From Rhodospirillum sp. UBA1311 (GTDB taxonomy: Bacteria > Pseudomonadota > Alphaproteobacteria > Rhodospirillales > Rhodospirillaceae), in contig DBTR01000042.1 in the NCBI GenBank assembly GCA_002307145.1, forward strand, positions 817-17,589: a stretch of 16,773 nt of DNA, given 5' to 3'. Numbering within the stretch: position 1 is the stretch's first letter; each line of letters begins with the position of its first letter. The notes beneath the pieces are model-generated. The model ran no database searches and was not told the origin of the DNA. It saw only the letters and a program-made list of their open reading frames with translations. The position numbers and the translations under genes were made by a program. Below, in pieces: positions 6,100 to 13,625 of this stretch.

Positions 6100-7425
6100 A
6101 TGGATGCGAAAGATTGCGGCTGCCCGCATGGAGACGCCCCTCTCCTCGCCAGCCTCCCCGAAGCTCTCCGCGCCGAGATCGGCAAGGCGGTCGACGCCCT
6201 CCAGCCCGCCGCCGTGGACCTGCTCTCCGCGCTGGTGCGCGAGAATTCCCAAATGGGCTTCGAGCAGGGCGCGCAGGCGATCATGGCCGACGCCTTCGCC
6301 AAGCTCGGCCTCGCTGTCGACACGTTCGAAATCGACGGCGACGCGATCGCCAAGCTCCCCGGCTACTCGCCCGCGATCATCCCCTACGCCGGGCGCAAGA
6401 ACGTCGTCGGCGTCCACACGCCGAAGACCCGCACCGGCAAATCCCTGATCCTCAACGGCCACATCGACGTCGTGCCCTCCGGCGAGGAAGCCCGCTGGAC
6501 GACCCCGCCGTTCGTCCCCGACGTGCGCGACGGCCGCCTCTACGGGCGCGGCGCGGGCGACATGAAGGCGGGCATCGTCGCCTACACCATGGCGTTCAAG
6601 GCGCTCCAGGACTTGGGCTACGCCCCCGCCGCGCCGGTCTACCTGCAATCCGTGGTCGAGGAGGAATGCACCGGCAACGGCGCGCTCGCCTGCCTCGGGC
6701 GCGGCTACCGCGCCGACGCGGCGATCATCCCCGAGCCGTTCGGCCAAACCCTGATGACCGCGCAGATCGGCGTGATGTGGGTGGAAATCGCGGTCACCGG
6801 CCTTGCCGCGCACATGATCGACCGGGGCAAGGGCACCAGCGCCATCGACGCTGCGATGATCGTCGCCGAGCACATGAAGGCGCTCGAAGCCGCCTGGAAC
6901 GCCGACCCCCACCCCGCCTACGCCGAGGTGCCGCACCCGATCAACTTCAACCTCGGCAAGATCGACGGCGGCGAATGGACCTCCTCGGTGCCGGAACGCT
7001 GCGTCACCCAATGGCGCCTGAGCTTCTACCCCGGCATCGCCACCGAGGACGCCCGCGCCGCGATCGAACGCACCGTCGCCCACGCGATCGCCACCGACGA
7101 ACGCCTCGCGGGCTGCGCCGCCGCGATCCGCTGGACCGGCTTCCAGGCCCCGGGCTTCGAGCAATCCACCGAACATCCGATGATGAAGTTGCTGAGCGCT
7201 GTGCATCACGCGGTGAGCGGCGAGCCGATCGCCGAGATCGCCTGCACCTGCACCACAGACGCGCGCTTCTTCGCGCTCTACGGCGACACCCCGGCGACCT
7301 GCTACGGCCCCGAGGCCACCGCCATCCACACCATCGACGAGTCCGTCTCCCTCAAGAGTTTGCGCGACGTCACCACCGTCCTCGCGATGTTCATCGCGGC
7401 ATGGTGCGGGCTGGAGCGCCGCTGA
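6100..7425 (+). CDS. M20 family (ArgE/DapE/ACY1-type) metallo-deacylase or peptidase
   Basis: A 441-aa zinc-dependent amidohydrolase of the M20 family. All expected metal and catalytic residues are visible: H121 and D123 in GHIDVVP, D154 in GRGAGDMKAG, the EEE run at 187-189, E212 in PEPFG, H238 in the dimer-domain TGLAAHM, and H410 in AIHTIDE. Such enzymes remove N-acyl groups or split dipeptides; a precise substrate cannot be read. The N-terminus MDAKDCGCPHGD holds a small Cys-x-Cys-x-His cluster that I do not recognise as a family feature. It is the first gene of the LysR-divergent operon and has GGAG 7 nt before the ATG. A 53-nt gap leads to the binding-protein gene. No signal peptide is seen, so it is probably cytoplasmic. 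Confidence 0.9.
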   Translation: MDAKDCGCPHGDAPLLASLPEALRAEIGKAVDALQPAAVDLLSALVRENSQMGFEQGAQAIMADAFAKLGLAVDTFEIDGDAIAKLPGYSPAIIPYAGRKNVVGVHTPKTRTGKSLILNGHIDVVPSGEEARWTTPPFVPDVRDGRLYGRGAGDMKAGIVAYTMAFKALQDLGYAPAAPVYLQSVVEEECTGNGALACLGRGYRADAAIIPEPFGQTLMTAQIGVMWVEIAVTGLAAHMIDRGKGTSAIDAAMIVAEHMKALEAAWNADPHPAYAEVPHPINFNLGKIDGGEWTSSVPERCVTQWRLSFYPGIATEDARAAIERTVAHAIATDERLAGCAAAIRWTGFQAPGFEQSTEHPMMKLLSAVHHAVSGEPIAEIACTCTTDARFFALYGDTPATCYGPEATAIHTIDESVSLKSLRDVTTVLAMFIAAWCGLERR

Positions 7426-7478
7426 AGTTTCGAGTTCGCGTACCCGCCCCGCAGACAGACCACAGGAAAGACCAAGCC

Positions 7479-9089
7479 ATGAGAGAACCCGTTCGTTTCC
7501 TGCGTAGAGTGGCGGTCGCCGCCGCGATCGCCTGCACCGCCCCGATCCTCGCCGCACCCCTGCCCGCGTTCGCGGCGGAAACCCCGGTGAAGGGCGGCAC
7601 CCTCACCGCGATCATCCAGCCCGAGCCGCCGCTCCTGGTGATGGGCCTCAACCAGCAGGCCCCGACCCAGACCGTCGCGGGCAAGATCTACGAGAGCCTG
7701 CTGACCTACAACTTCGACCTTTCGCCGCGCCCGAGCCTCGCCAAGGCCTGGGATATTTCGGCGGACGGCCTGACCTACACCTTCCACCTCCAAACCGGCG
7801 TCACCTGGCACGATGGCCAGCCGTTCTCGGCCGAAGACGTGCTGTTCAGCTTCAAGACCTTCCTCCCCGAGACCCATCCGCGCGCCCGCGCCCTGTTCGG
7901 TCGCGCCGAGAGCATCGAAGCGCCCGACGCCAACACCGTGGTGATCAAGCTGAAGGAACCGTTCCCGGCGTTCCTCCAGGCGTTCGAGGTCTCGACCACG
8001 CCGATCATGCCGAAGCACATCTACGAGGGCACCGACTTCCGCGCCAACCCGAAGAACGCCACGCCGATCGGCACCGGCCCGTTCATGTTCGACACCTGGG
8101 AAAAGGGCAGCTTCATCCACCTCGTCGCCAATCCGCACTACTGGCAGGCGGGCAAGCCCTACCTCAAGGACATCTATTTCAAGATCATTCCCGATGCCGC
8201 CTCGCGCGCCCTCGCGCTTGAAAACGGCGACGTGATGCAATCCCAATACAACGACATCGAACCCTTCGACGTCGCGCGCCTCGCGAAGCTGCCCAACCTC
8301 ACCATGACCAAGAAGGGCTACGAGTTCGTCGCGCCGGTCTCCTGGCTCGAACTCAATACCCGCGTCGCGCCGCTCGACGACAAGCGCTTCCGCCAGGCGA
8401 TGATGTACGCGCTCGACCGCAAGTTCGTCCGCGACAAGATCTGGTTTGGCCTCGGCCGCATCGCGACCGGCCCGATCAACTCGGTGACCAAGTACTACGA
8501 CGGCGACGTCAAGACGTACGACTACGACCCGAAGAAGGCGATCCAGCTCCTCGACGAAATGGGCCTGAAGCCCGGCGCCGACGGCGTACGCGCCACGGTG
8601 AAGTTCATGCCGCTCCCCTACGGCGAAACCTGGCAGCGCCTCGGCGAATACGTCAAGCAGGCGATGGGCAAGGTCGGCGTCAAGGTCGAGCTGGAAAGCA
8701 CCGACGCCGCCGGCTGGGGCAAGCGCGAAGGCAACTGGGATTTCGATATCACCTCGAACTTCCTCTACCAGTATGCCGACCCGTCGATCGGCGTCTCGCG
8801 CACCTACATCTCGTCCAACATCCGCAAGGGCGTGATGTTCAGCAACACCATGGGCTATTCCAACCCCGAGGTGGACAAGCTGTTCGAAGCCGCCGCCAAG
8901 GAGAACGATCCGAAACTGCGCCAGGAAGATTACTCCAAGCTGCAGAAGCTGATCGTCGAGGACGTGCCGGTCGCGTGGCTCCTTGAAATGGAGTTCCCGA
9001 CCCTCCTCAACACACGCGTCCATGACGCGATCACCACCGCCATCGGCGTCAACGAGACCTACGCCGACGCCTGGGTTTCGCCGAAGTGA
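7479..9089 (+). CDS. ABC transporter periplasmic substrate-binding protein, family 5 (peptide/opine/nickel type)
   Basis: A 536-aa exported solute-binding protein. A signal peptide covers residues 1-32 (basic MREPVRFLRR, hydrophobic core, PAFA cleavage site). The mature part starts near AETPVKGG. The family-5 segment SADGLTYTFHLQTGVTWHDG is at 94-113, with PFSAEDVLFSF next to it. It should capture the substrate in the periplasm and deliver it to the two permeases encoded downstream. The start at 7479 is set by AGGAAAG about 9 nt upstream and by the signal peptide; an open frame running in from 5997 is a shadow. Length is usual for DppA/OppA relatives. Specificity cannot be predicted: the family binds peptides, N-acyl sugars, opines and other solutes. 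Confidence 0.92.
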   Translation: MREPVRFLRRVAVAAAIACTAPILAAPLPAFAAETPVKGGTLTAIIQPEPPLLVMGLNQQAPTQTVAGKIYESLLTYNFDLSPRPSLAKAWDISADGLTYTFHLQTGVTWHDGQPFSAEDVLFSFKTFLPETHPRARALFGRAESIEAPDANTVVIKLKEPFPAFLQAFEVSTTPIMPKHIYEGTDFRANPKNATPIGTGPFMFDTWEKGSFIHLVANPHYWQAGKPYLKDIYFKIIPDAASRALALENGDVMQSQYNDIEPFDVARLAKLPNLTMTKKGYEFVAPVSWLELNTRVAPLDDKRFRQAMMYALDRKFVRDKIWFGLGRIATGPINSVTKYYDGDVKTYDYDPKKAIQLLDEMGLKPGADGVRATVKFMPLPYGETWQRLGEYVKQAMGKVGVKVELESTDAAGWGKREGNWDFDITSNFLYQYADPSIGVSRTYISSNIRKGVMFSNTMGYSNPEVDKLFEAAAKENDPKLRQEDYSKLQKLIVEDVPVAWLLEMEFPTLLNTRVHDAITTAIGVNETYADAWVSPK

Positions 9090-9096
9090 GCCCGAT

Positions 9097-9120
9097 GCCG
9101 CGCGGGGCAACCCGCGCGGC
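9097..9120 (+). promoter_or_regulatory. Very stable 10-bp GC hairpin with GCAA tetraloop
   Basis: GCCGCGCGGG (9097-9106) and CCCGCGCGGC (9111-9120) pair perfectly around GCAA, a GNRA-type loop. The stem starts 8 nt after the binding-protein stop codon and ends 32 nt before the permease start. No U-run follows. The likely role is to protect the 3' end of upstream mRNA or to attenuate transcription, so that the binding protein is made in excess over the membrane subunits, as known for other binding-protein-dependent operons. A full terminator is unlikely because the downstream operon has no other visible promoter. Confidence 0.7.
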
Positions 9121-9152
9121 CTCCCCGATCCTCCTGACGACGAGGTCCGCCC

Positions 9153-10130
9153 GTGCCCCAGATGCTCCGCTTCCTCTTCAGCCGCCTGACCAAGGCCATC
9201 GTCGTGCTGGGCGTGGTGGTGGTGCTGAACTTCACCCTGATCCACGCCGCGCCCGGCGACCCGGCGACGGTGATGGCGGGCGAGGCCGGCGCCGCCGACC
9301 AGATGTTCGTCGACCAGTTGCGCAAGCAGTTCGGCCTCGATCAACCGCTCTACGTTCAGCTCGGCACCTATGTCGGCCATATTCTCCAGGGCGACCTCGG
9401 CTACTCGGTGCGCCAGCAGCGCCCGGTCGTCGACCTCCTCCTCGACCGCCTTCCCGCCACCGTCGCGCTCACCATGTCGGCGTTCGTCCTCGCGCTCGCG
9501 GGCGGCATCGCGATGGGCCTGCTGGCGGCGGTCAACGTCGGCAAATGGAGCGATTCCGTGATCACCGTGCTCGCGCTGCTCTCCTACGCCACGCCGATCT
9601 ACTGGGTCGGCCTGATGCTGGTGCTGGTGTTCTCGGTCAACCTCGGCTGGCTGCCCGCCTTCGGCTACGAGAGCATCGGCGCGGGCAAGGCCGGCCTGGA
9701 ACGCTTCGCCGACATCCTCGAACACATGGCCCTGCCGGTGGTCACCCTCGGCCTGTTCTACATGGCGGTCTACACCCGCCTCACCCGCGCCTCGGCGCTC
9801 GAAGTTTCCAGCATGGATTTCGTCAAAACCGCGCGCGCCAAGGGCCAAAGCGAGTGGAAGATCGTCACCCGCCATGTCCTGCGCAACGCGATCCTGCCGG
9901 TGCTCACCGTCGCGGGCGTGCAGGCGGGGCAGCTCGTCGGCGGCTCGATTTTGGTGGAAACGGTGTTCGCCTGGCCCGGCCTCGGGCGGCTTACCTTCGA
10001 CGCGGTGCTGCAGCGCGACTATCAGGTGCTCTTGGGCGTGTTCTTCGTCACCTCGGTGCTGGTGATCGTGTTCAACATCATCACCGACCTGCTCTACGTC
10101 CTGATCGACCCGCGCGTGGAGATCGCCTGA
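9153..10130 (+). CDS. ABC transporter permease, DppB/OppB type
   Basis: A 325-aa inner-membrane subunit of the peptide-type importer. It has an N-terminal membrane segment near residues 15-31, a periplasmic loop with the family-typical APGDPA (33-38), and further hydrophobic segments near 105-127, 135-160, 193-210, 248-272 and 292-318. The EAA-type loop that docks to the ATPase is at about 222-250 (DFVKTARAKG onwards). The start is a GTG at 9153, chosen because GAGG lies 7 nt upstream; the next in-frame ATG at 9162 would be too far from it. Its stop overlaps the next start as TGATG, indicating translational coupling. Confidence 0.93.
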   Translation: MPQMLRFLFSRLTKAIVVLGVVVVLNFTLIHAAPGDPATVMAGEAGAADQMFVDQLRKQFGLDQPLYVQLGTYVGHILQGDLGYSVRQQRPVVDLLLDRLPATVALTMSAFVLALAGGIAMGLLAAVNVGKWSDSVITVLALLSYATPIYWVGLMLVLVFSVNLGWLPAFGYESIGAGKAGLERFADILEHMALPVVTLGLFYMAVYTRLTRASALEVSSMDFVKTARAKGQSEWKIVTRHVLRNAILPVLTVAGVQAGQLVGGSILVETVFAWPGLGRLTFDAVLQRDYQVLLGVFFVTSVLVIVFNIITDLLYVLIDPRVEIA

Positions 10131-10975
10131 TGTTCAACCGCGATTTCACCCAAGCGTTCCTGCGCAACAAGGGCGCGGTCGGCGGCCTCGTCATCGTCGC
10201 CGCGATCATCCTCCTCGCGCTGTTCGCCGACCTCCTCTTCCCCGGCGACCCGTGGGACATGGCGGGCGCACCATTCGGCCATCCGTTCGAGGACGGCCTG
10301 CTGTTCGGCTCCGACATGCTCGGCCGCGACATCGCCTCGGGCATCGCCCACGGCGCGCGGGTTTCGCTCTTGATCGGCCTCACCTCGACCGTCGTCGCGG
10401 TGCTGGTGGGGGTGCTGCTCGGCGCGCTCGCGGGCTTCCACGGCGGCCGGATCGACGACGCGATCATGCGCTTCACCGAGCTGTTCCAGACCATCCCGAA
10501 CTTCGTCCTGGTGGTGGTGATCGTCGCGATCTTCACCCCGTCGCTGACCAGCATCGTCGTCGCCATCGCCCTGGTGAGCTGGGCGCCGCTGGCGCGGCTG
10601 GTGCGCGGCGAATTCCTCACCCTGCGCTCCCGCGAGTTCGTCCAGGCCGCGATCACCTGCGGCCAGGGAAACGCCACGATCATCTTCCGCCAGATCCTCC
10701 CCAACTGCCTGTCGCCGATCATCGTCTCCGCCTCACTGATGGTGGCGACCGCGATCCTCCTGGAAAGCTCGCTCTCCTTCCTCGGCCTCGGCGACCCGAA
10801 CGCGATGAGCTGGGGCTTCATGGTGGGCAGCGCGCGCACCGTGCTGCGCCAGGCGTGGTGGATGAGCTTCTTCCCCGGCGTCGCGATCCTCCTCACCGTG
10901 CTCGGCCTCAACCTCGTCGGCGAGGGCTTGAACGACGCGTTCAACCCGCGCCTGCGCCGCAAGCGGAAGGCCTGA
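10130..10975 (+). CDS. ABC transporter permease, DppC/OppC type
   Basis: The second permease subunit, 281 aa. A first membrane segment is at about 16-37, followed by the periplasmic loop with FGSDMLGRDIASGI at 59-72, which is characteristic of DppC-type subunits. More membrane segments lie near 80-103, 124-136, 140-155, 196-216 and 243-264. The EAA loop is at about 169-198 (EFVQAAITCGQGNATIIFRQ region). The start ATG shares its A with the stop of the preceding permease (TGATG). It pairs with that permease to form the channel. A 3-nt gap separates it from the ATPase gene. Confidence 0.93.
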   Translation: MFNRDFTQAFLRNKGAVGGLVIVAAIILLALFADLLFPGDPWDMAGAPFGHPFEDGLLFGSDMLGRDIASGIAHGARVSLLIGLTSTVVAVLVGVLLGALAGFHGGRIDDAIMRFTELFQTIPNFVLVVVIVAIFTPSLTSIVVAIALVSWAPLARLVRGEFLTLRSREFVQAAITCGQGNATIIFRQILPNCLSPIIVSASLMVATAILLESSLSFLGLGDPNAMSWGFMVGSARTVLRQAWWMSFFPGVAILLTVLGLNLVGEGLNDAFNPRLRRKRKA

Positions 10976-10978
10976 ACC

Positions 10979-12628
10979 ATGTCCGAAGCCGCAACCCCTC
11001 TGCTCGAAATCAAGGGCCTCACCGTCGCCCTGCCCGAAGGCGGCGACCGCGCCTTCGCGGTGGAGAAGATCGACTACACCCTGAACCCCGACGAAATCCT
11101 CTGCATCGTCGGCGAAAGCGGCTCGGGCAAGTCGGTGACCGCGCACGCGATCATGGGCCTGCTGCCCAAGCCAGACCTGCGCATCGCGGCGGGTGGCATC
11201 CTCTATCGCGGCCGGAACATCGTGACGATGAGCGACGCCGAGCAGCGCAAGCTGCGCGGCCACCGCATCGCGATGATCTTCCAGGAACCGATGACCGCCT
11301 TGAACCCGCTGATGCGGATCGGCGCGCAGATCGAGGAAGCCCTGACCATCCACACCGACCTCGACCGCGCGGCGCGCACCGCCCGCGTCGTCGAGATGCT
11401 CGCCGCCGTCGGCCTGCCGAACCCCGAGGAAATCCGCAAGAGCTACCCCTTCCGCCTCTCCGGCGGGCAGCGCCAGCGGGTGATGATCGCGATGGCGCTG
11501 GCGCTCAAGCCCGACATCCTGATCGCCGACGAACCCACCACCGCCCTCGACGTGACGACGCAGAAGCAGATCCTCGATTTGATCAAGGAGATCCAGCGCG
11601 AGCAGCGCATGGCGGTGCTGTTCATCACCCACGACTTCGGCGTGGTGGCGGAAATCGCCGACCGCGTCGCGGTGATGCGCCACGGCCGGGTGGTGGAGAT
11701 CGGCGCGGCGGAACAGGTGCTGAACCGCCCCGCCCATCCCTACACCCAGGCGCTGATCGGCTCGCTGCCGCATGGCCGCGCGGGCGATGGCCCGGCGTTC
11801 GTGCCCGAAGGCGAACCGCTGATCGCCGCCACCGACGTCCACAAGGTCTACAAGATCGCAGGAACCCGCGTCGGCGGCGCGCGCACCCTGGTGGTCTCCG
11901 ACCACGTCCACCTCACCATCCACCCCGGCGAGACCGTCGGGCTGGTGGGGGAATCCGGTTCGGGCAAGTCGACGCTGGCGCGCACCATCGTCGGTCTGGT
12001 CAAGCCCGACGGCGGCCGCATCGACTTCGAGGGCGCGGACTTGCTCAGCCTCGACCGCGACGCCTTCCGCCCCTACCGCCGCCATGTCCAGATGGTGTTC
12101 CAGGACCCCTACGCGTCGTTGAACCCGCGCCACAAGGTCGGCGAGATCATCGCCCAGGGGCCGGTGGCGTTCGGCATGGACAAGGCCGAGGCCCTCGCCC
12201 GCGCCCGCGACCTCCTCGGACTCGTCGGCCTCGAAGCCAGCGCGGCGGACCGCTATCCGCACGAGTTCTCCGGCGGCCAGCGCCAGCGCGTCTCGATCGC
12301 CCGCGCACTCGCGATGGAGCCGAAGCTCCTGATCGCCGACGAGCCGGTCTCCGCCCTCGACGCTTCGGTCCAGGCGCAGGTGCTGGCGCTCCTCGCCGAG
12401 ATCAAGACCAAGCTCAACCTCGCCATGCTGTTCATCACCCACGACCTGCGCATCGCGGCGCAGATCTGCGACACCGTGGGGGTAATGAAGCTCGGGCGGA
12501 TCGTCGAAATCGGACCGGCGGCGCAGGTCTTCGGCAACCCGCAGGACGATTACACCAAGGCGCTGCTATCGGCGATTCCCGGCCAGGGCTGGACGCCGCC
12601 CGCCGCCCGCGCGGAAGGAGTTTCGTGA
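10979..12628 (+). CDS. Fused double ATPase of the peptide-type ABC importer (DppD-DppF fusion)
   Basis: A 549-aa protein with two complete nucleotide-binding domains, so one gene supplies both ATPase subunits. Domain 1: Walker A GESGSGKS at 45-52, signature LSGGQRQR at 160-167, Walker B ILIADEP at 180-186, switch THD at 217-219. Domain 2: Walker A 324-331, signature FSGGQRQR 430-437, Walker B LLIADEP 450-456, THD 487-489. Domain 1 is DppD-like and domain 2 DppF-like. The oligopeptide-type C-terminal cysteine motif (RCP-like, iron-sulfur in some members) is missing after both domains; the only cysteines are C42 and C497. The start has a tight 3-nt spacing to the preceding permease. Confidence 0.94.
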   Translation: MSEAATPLLEIKGLTVALPEGGDRAFAVEKIDYTLNPDEILCIVGESGSGKSVTAHAIMGLLPKPDLRIAAGGILYRGRNIVTMSDAEQRKLRGHRIAMIFQEPMTALNPLMRIGAQIEEALTIHTDLDRAARTARVVEMLAAVGLPNPEEIRKSYPFRLSGGQRQRVMIAMALALKPDILIADEPTTALDVTTQKQILDLIKEIQREQRMAVLFITHDFGVVAEIADRVAVMRHGRVVEIGAAEQVLNRPAHPYTQALIGSLPHGRAGDGPAFVPEGEPLIAATDVHKVYKIAGTRVGGARTLVVSDHVHLTIHPGETVGLVGESGSGKSTLARTIVGLVKPDGGRIDFEGADLLSLDRDAFRPYRRHVQMVFQDPYASLNPRHKVGEIIAQGPVAFGMDKAEALARARDLLGLVGLEASAADRYPHEFSGGQRQRVSIARALAMEPKLLIADEPVSALDASVQAQVLALLAEIKTKLNLAMLFITHDLRIAAQICDTVGVMKLGRIVEIGPAAQVFGNPQDDYTKALLSAIPGQGWTPPAARAEGVS

Positions 12629-13611
12629 TGCGTATCGCCGTGATCGGCGGCGGCGCGGTTGGATGCCTGATCGCCGCCCGCCTCTCCGCTTCCACCCCCG
12701 CCGAGGTCGCCCTGGTGGTGCGCCGCGCCGCAGCCGCCGCCGAAATCCGCCGCCACGGCATCCGCATGACCATGCCCTCGGGCCGGGTCGCGCGCACGCC
12801 GGTGACGGTCACCGACGACCCATTGAGCCTTGGGCTTCAGGATCTGGTGATCATTTGCGTCAAGGCCTACGCGGTGAAGGGCGTGCTGCACGGCCTCTCG
12901 GCGATCACCGGGCCGGAGACCGTGATCATGCCGGTGATCAACGGCATTCCCTGGTGGTATCCGGCGTTCCAGCCCGCGCCGCTCGACGGCGTGCGGCTGA
13001 CCTCGGTGGACCCGGACGGCGTGCTCTCCGCCGCCATCGACCCGGCACGGCTGATCGGCGCGGTCACCTACGTCGCGGTGGAAAACCAGGGCGACGGCGT
13101 GATCCGCCACGTCAACGACCAGCGCTTCGCCTTCGGCGATCCGGCGGGCCGCGACACGCCGATGCTCGCCGCCGTCACCGACCTGTTCGCCCAGGCCGGG
13201 TTCGACGCCGTCGCGACGCCCGACATTCGCGGCCAGATCTGGACCAAGCTCTGGGGCAACCTCGCGTTCAACCCGCTCTCGGTGCTGACCGGCGCGCCCT
13301 TGACCACGATCTGCACCAATCCCGGCACCCGCGAGGTGAGCGTGCGAATGATGGCGGAAGCGCAGGCGGTGGCCGAGCGCCTCGGCATCCGCTTCGGCAT
13401 GAGCATCGACGCGCGGATCGAGACCTCGGCGGCGATCGGCAACTTCAAGACCTCGATGCTGCAGGACTACGAGGCCGGGCGCCGCCTCGAAATCGAAGCG
13501 ATCGTCGGCGCGGCGATCGAACTCGCCGCACGCGTCGGCGTGGCTGTCCCCACCTTGACCACGATCCAGGCCCTCACCGACCTGCGTGCGAAAAGCCGCG
13601 ATGCGGCGTGA
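12628..13611 (+). CDS. Ketopantoate reductase-like oxidoreductase (ApbA/PanE family)
   Basis: A 327-aa NADP-dependent 2-ketoacid reductase-type protein. The Rossmann loop GGGAVG is at 7-12. K79 in CVKAY, N105 in INGIPWW, K207 and N211 in IWTKLWGNLAFNP, and the KTSMLQDYEAGRRLE block (274-288) with the family's acidic residue are all present. The starting ATG overlaps the ATPase stop (TGATG) and has AAGGAG 8 nt upstream. Being inside a transport and amidohydrolase operon, it is unlikely to be the housekeeping pantothenate enzyme. It may oxidise or reduce a 2-keto or 2-hydroxy acid released from the imported compound. The NGIPWW variant of the usual substrate-loop sequence supports a divergent specificity, which is inference. 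Confidence 0.85.
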   Translation: MRIAVIGGGAVGCLIAARLSASTPAEVALVVRRAAAAAEIRRHGIRMTMPSGRVARTPVTVTDDPLSLGLQDLVIICVKAYAVKGVLHGLSAITGPETVIMPVINGIPWWYPAFQPAPLDGVRLTSVDPDGVLSAAIDPARLIGAVTYVAVENQGDGVIRHVNDQRFAFGDPAGRDTPMLAAVTDLFAQAGFDAVATPDIRGQIWTKLWGNLAFNPLSVLTGAPLTTICTNPGTREVSVRMMAEAQAVAERLGIRFGMSIDARIETSAAIGNFKTSMLQDYEAGRRLEIEAIVGAAIELAARVGVAVPTLTTIQALTDLRAKSRDAA

Positions 13612-13625
13612 ACGGACGATCTGAC

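Noticed and set aside
5997..7478. Upstream in-frame extension of the binding-protein gene through the whole M20 gene
   Set aside because: The extension is a shadow of the M20 gene. The signal peptide and ribosome binding site fix the start at 7479.
9097..9120. Rho-independent terminator
   Set aside because: The stem is strong but no T-run follows, and the permease genes downstream have no other visible promoter.
7302..9875. Long open frame on the minus strand opposite the binding-protein and permease genes (857 codons)
   Set aside because: Composition is rich in Arg, Asp, His and Val with no domain, as expected for an antisense shadow of GC-rich coding DNA. The plus strand carries clear family motifs over the same bases.
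10252..12627. Plus-strand open frame running over the second permease and ATPase genes into the PanE-like gene
   Set aside because: Only the part from 12628 is protein-like. The earlier part is an Arg/Pro/Asp-rich out-of-frame reading of real genes.
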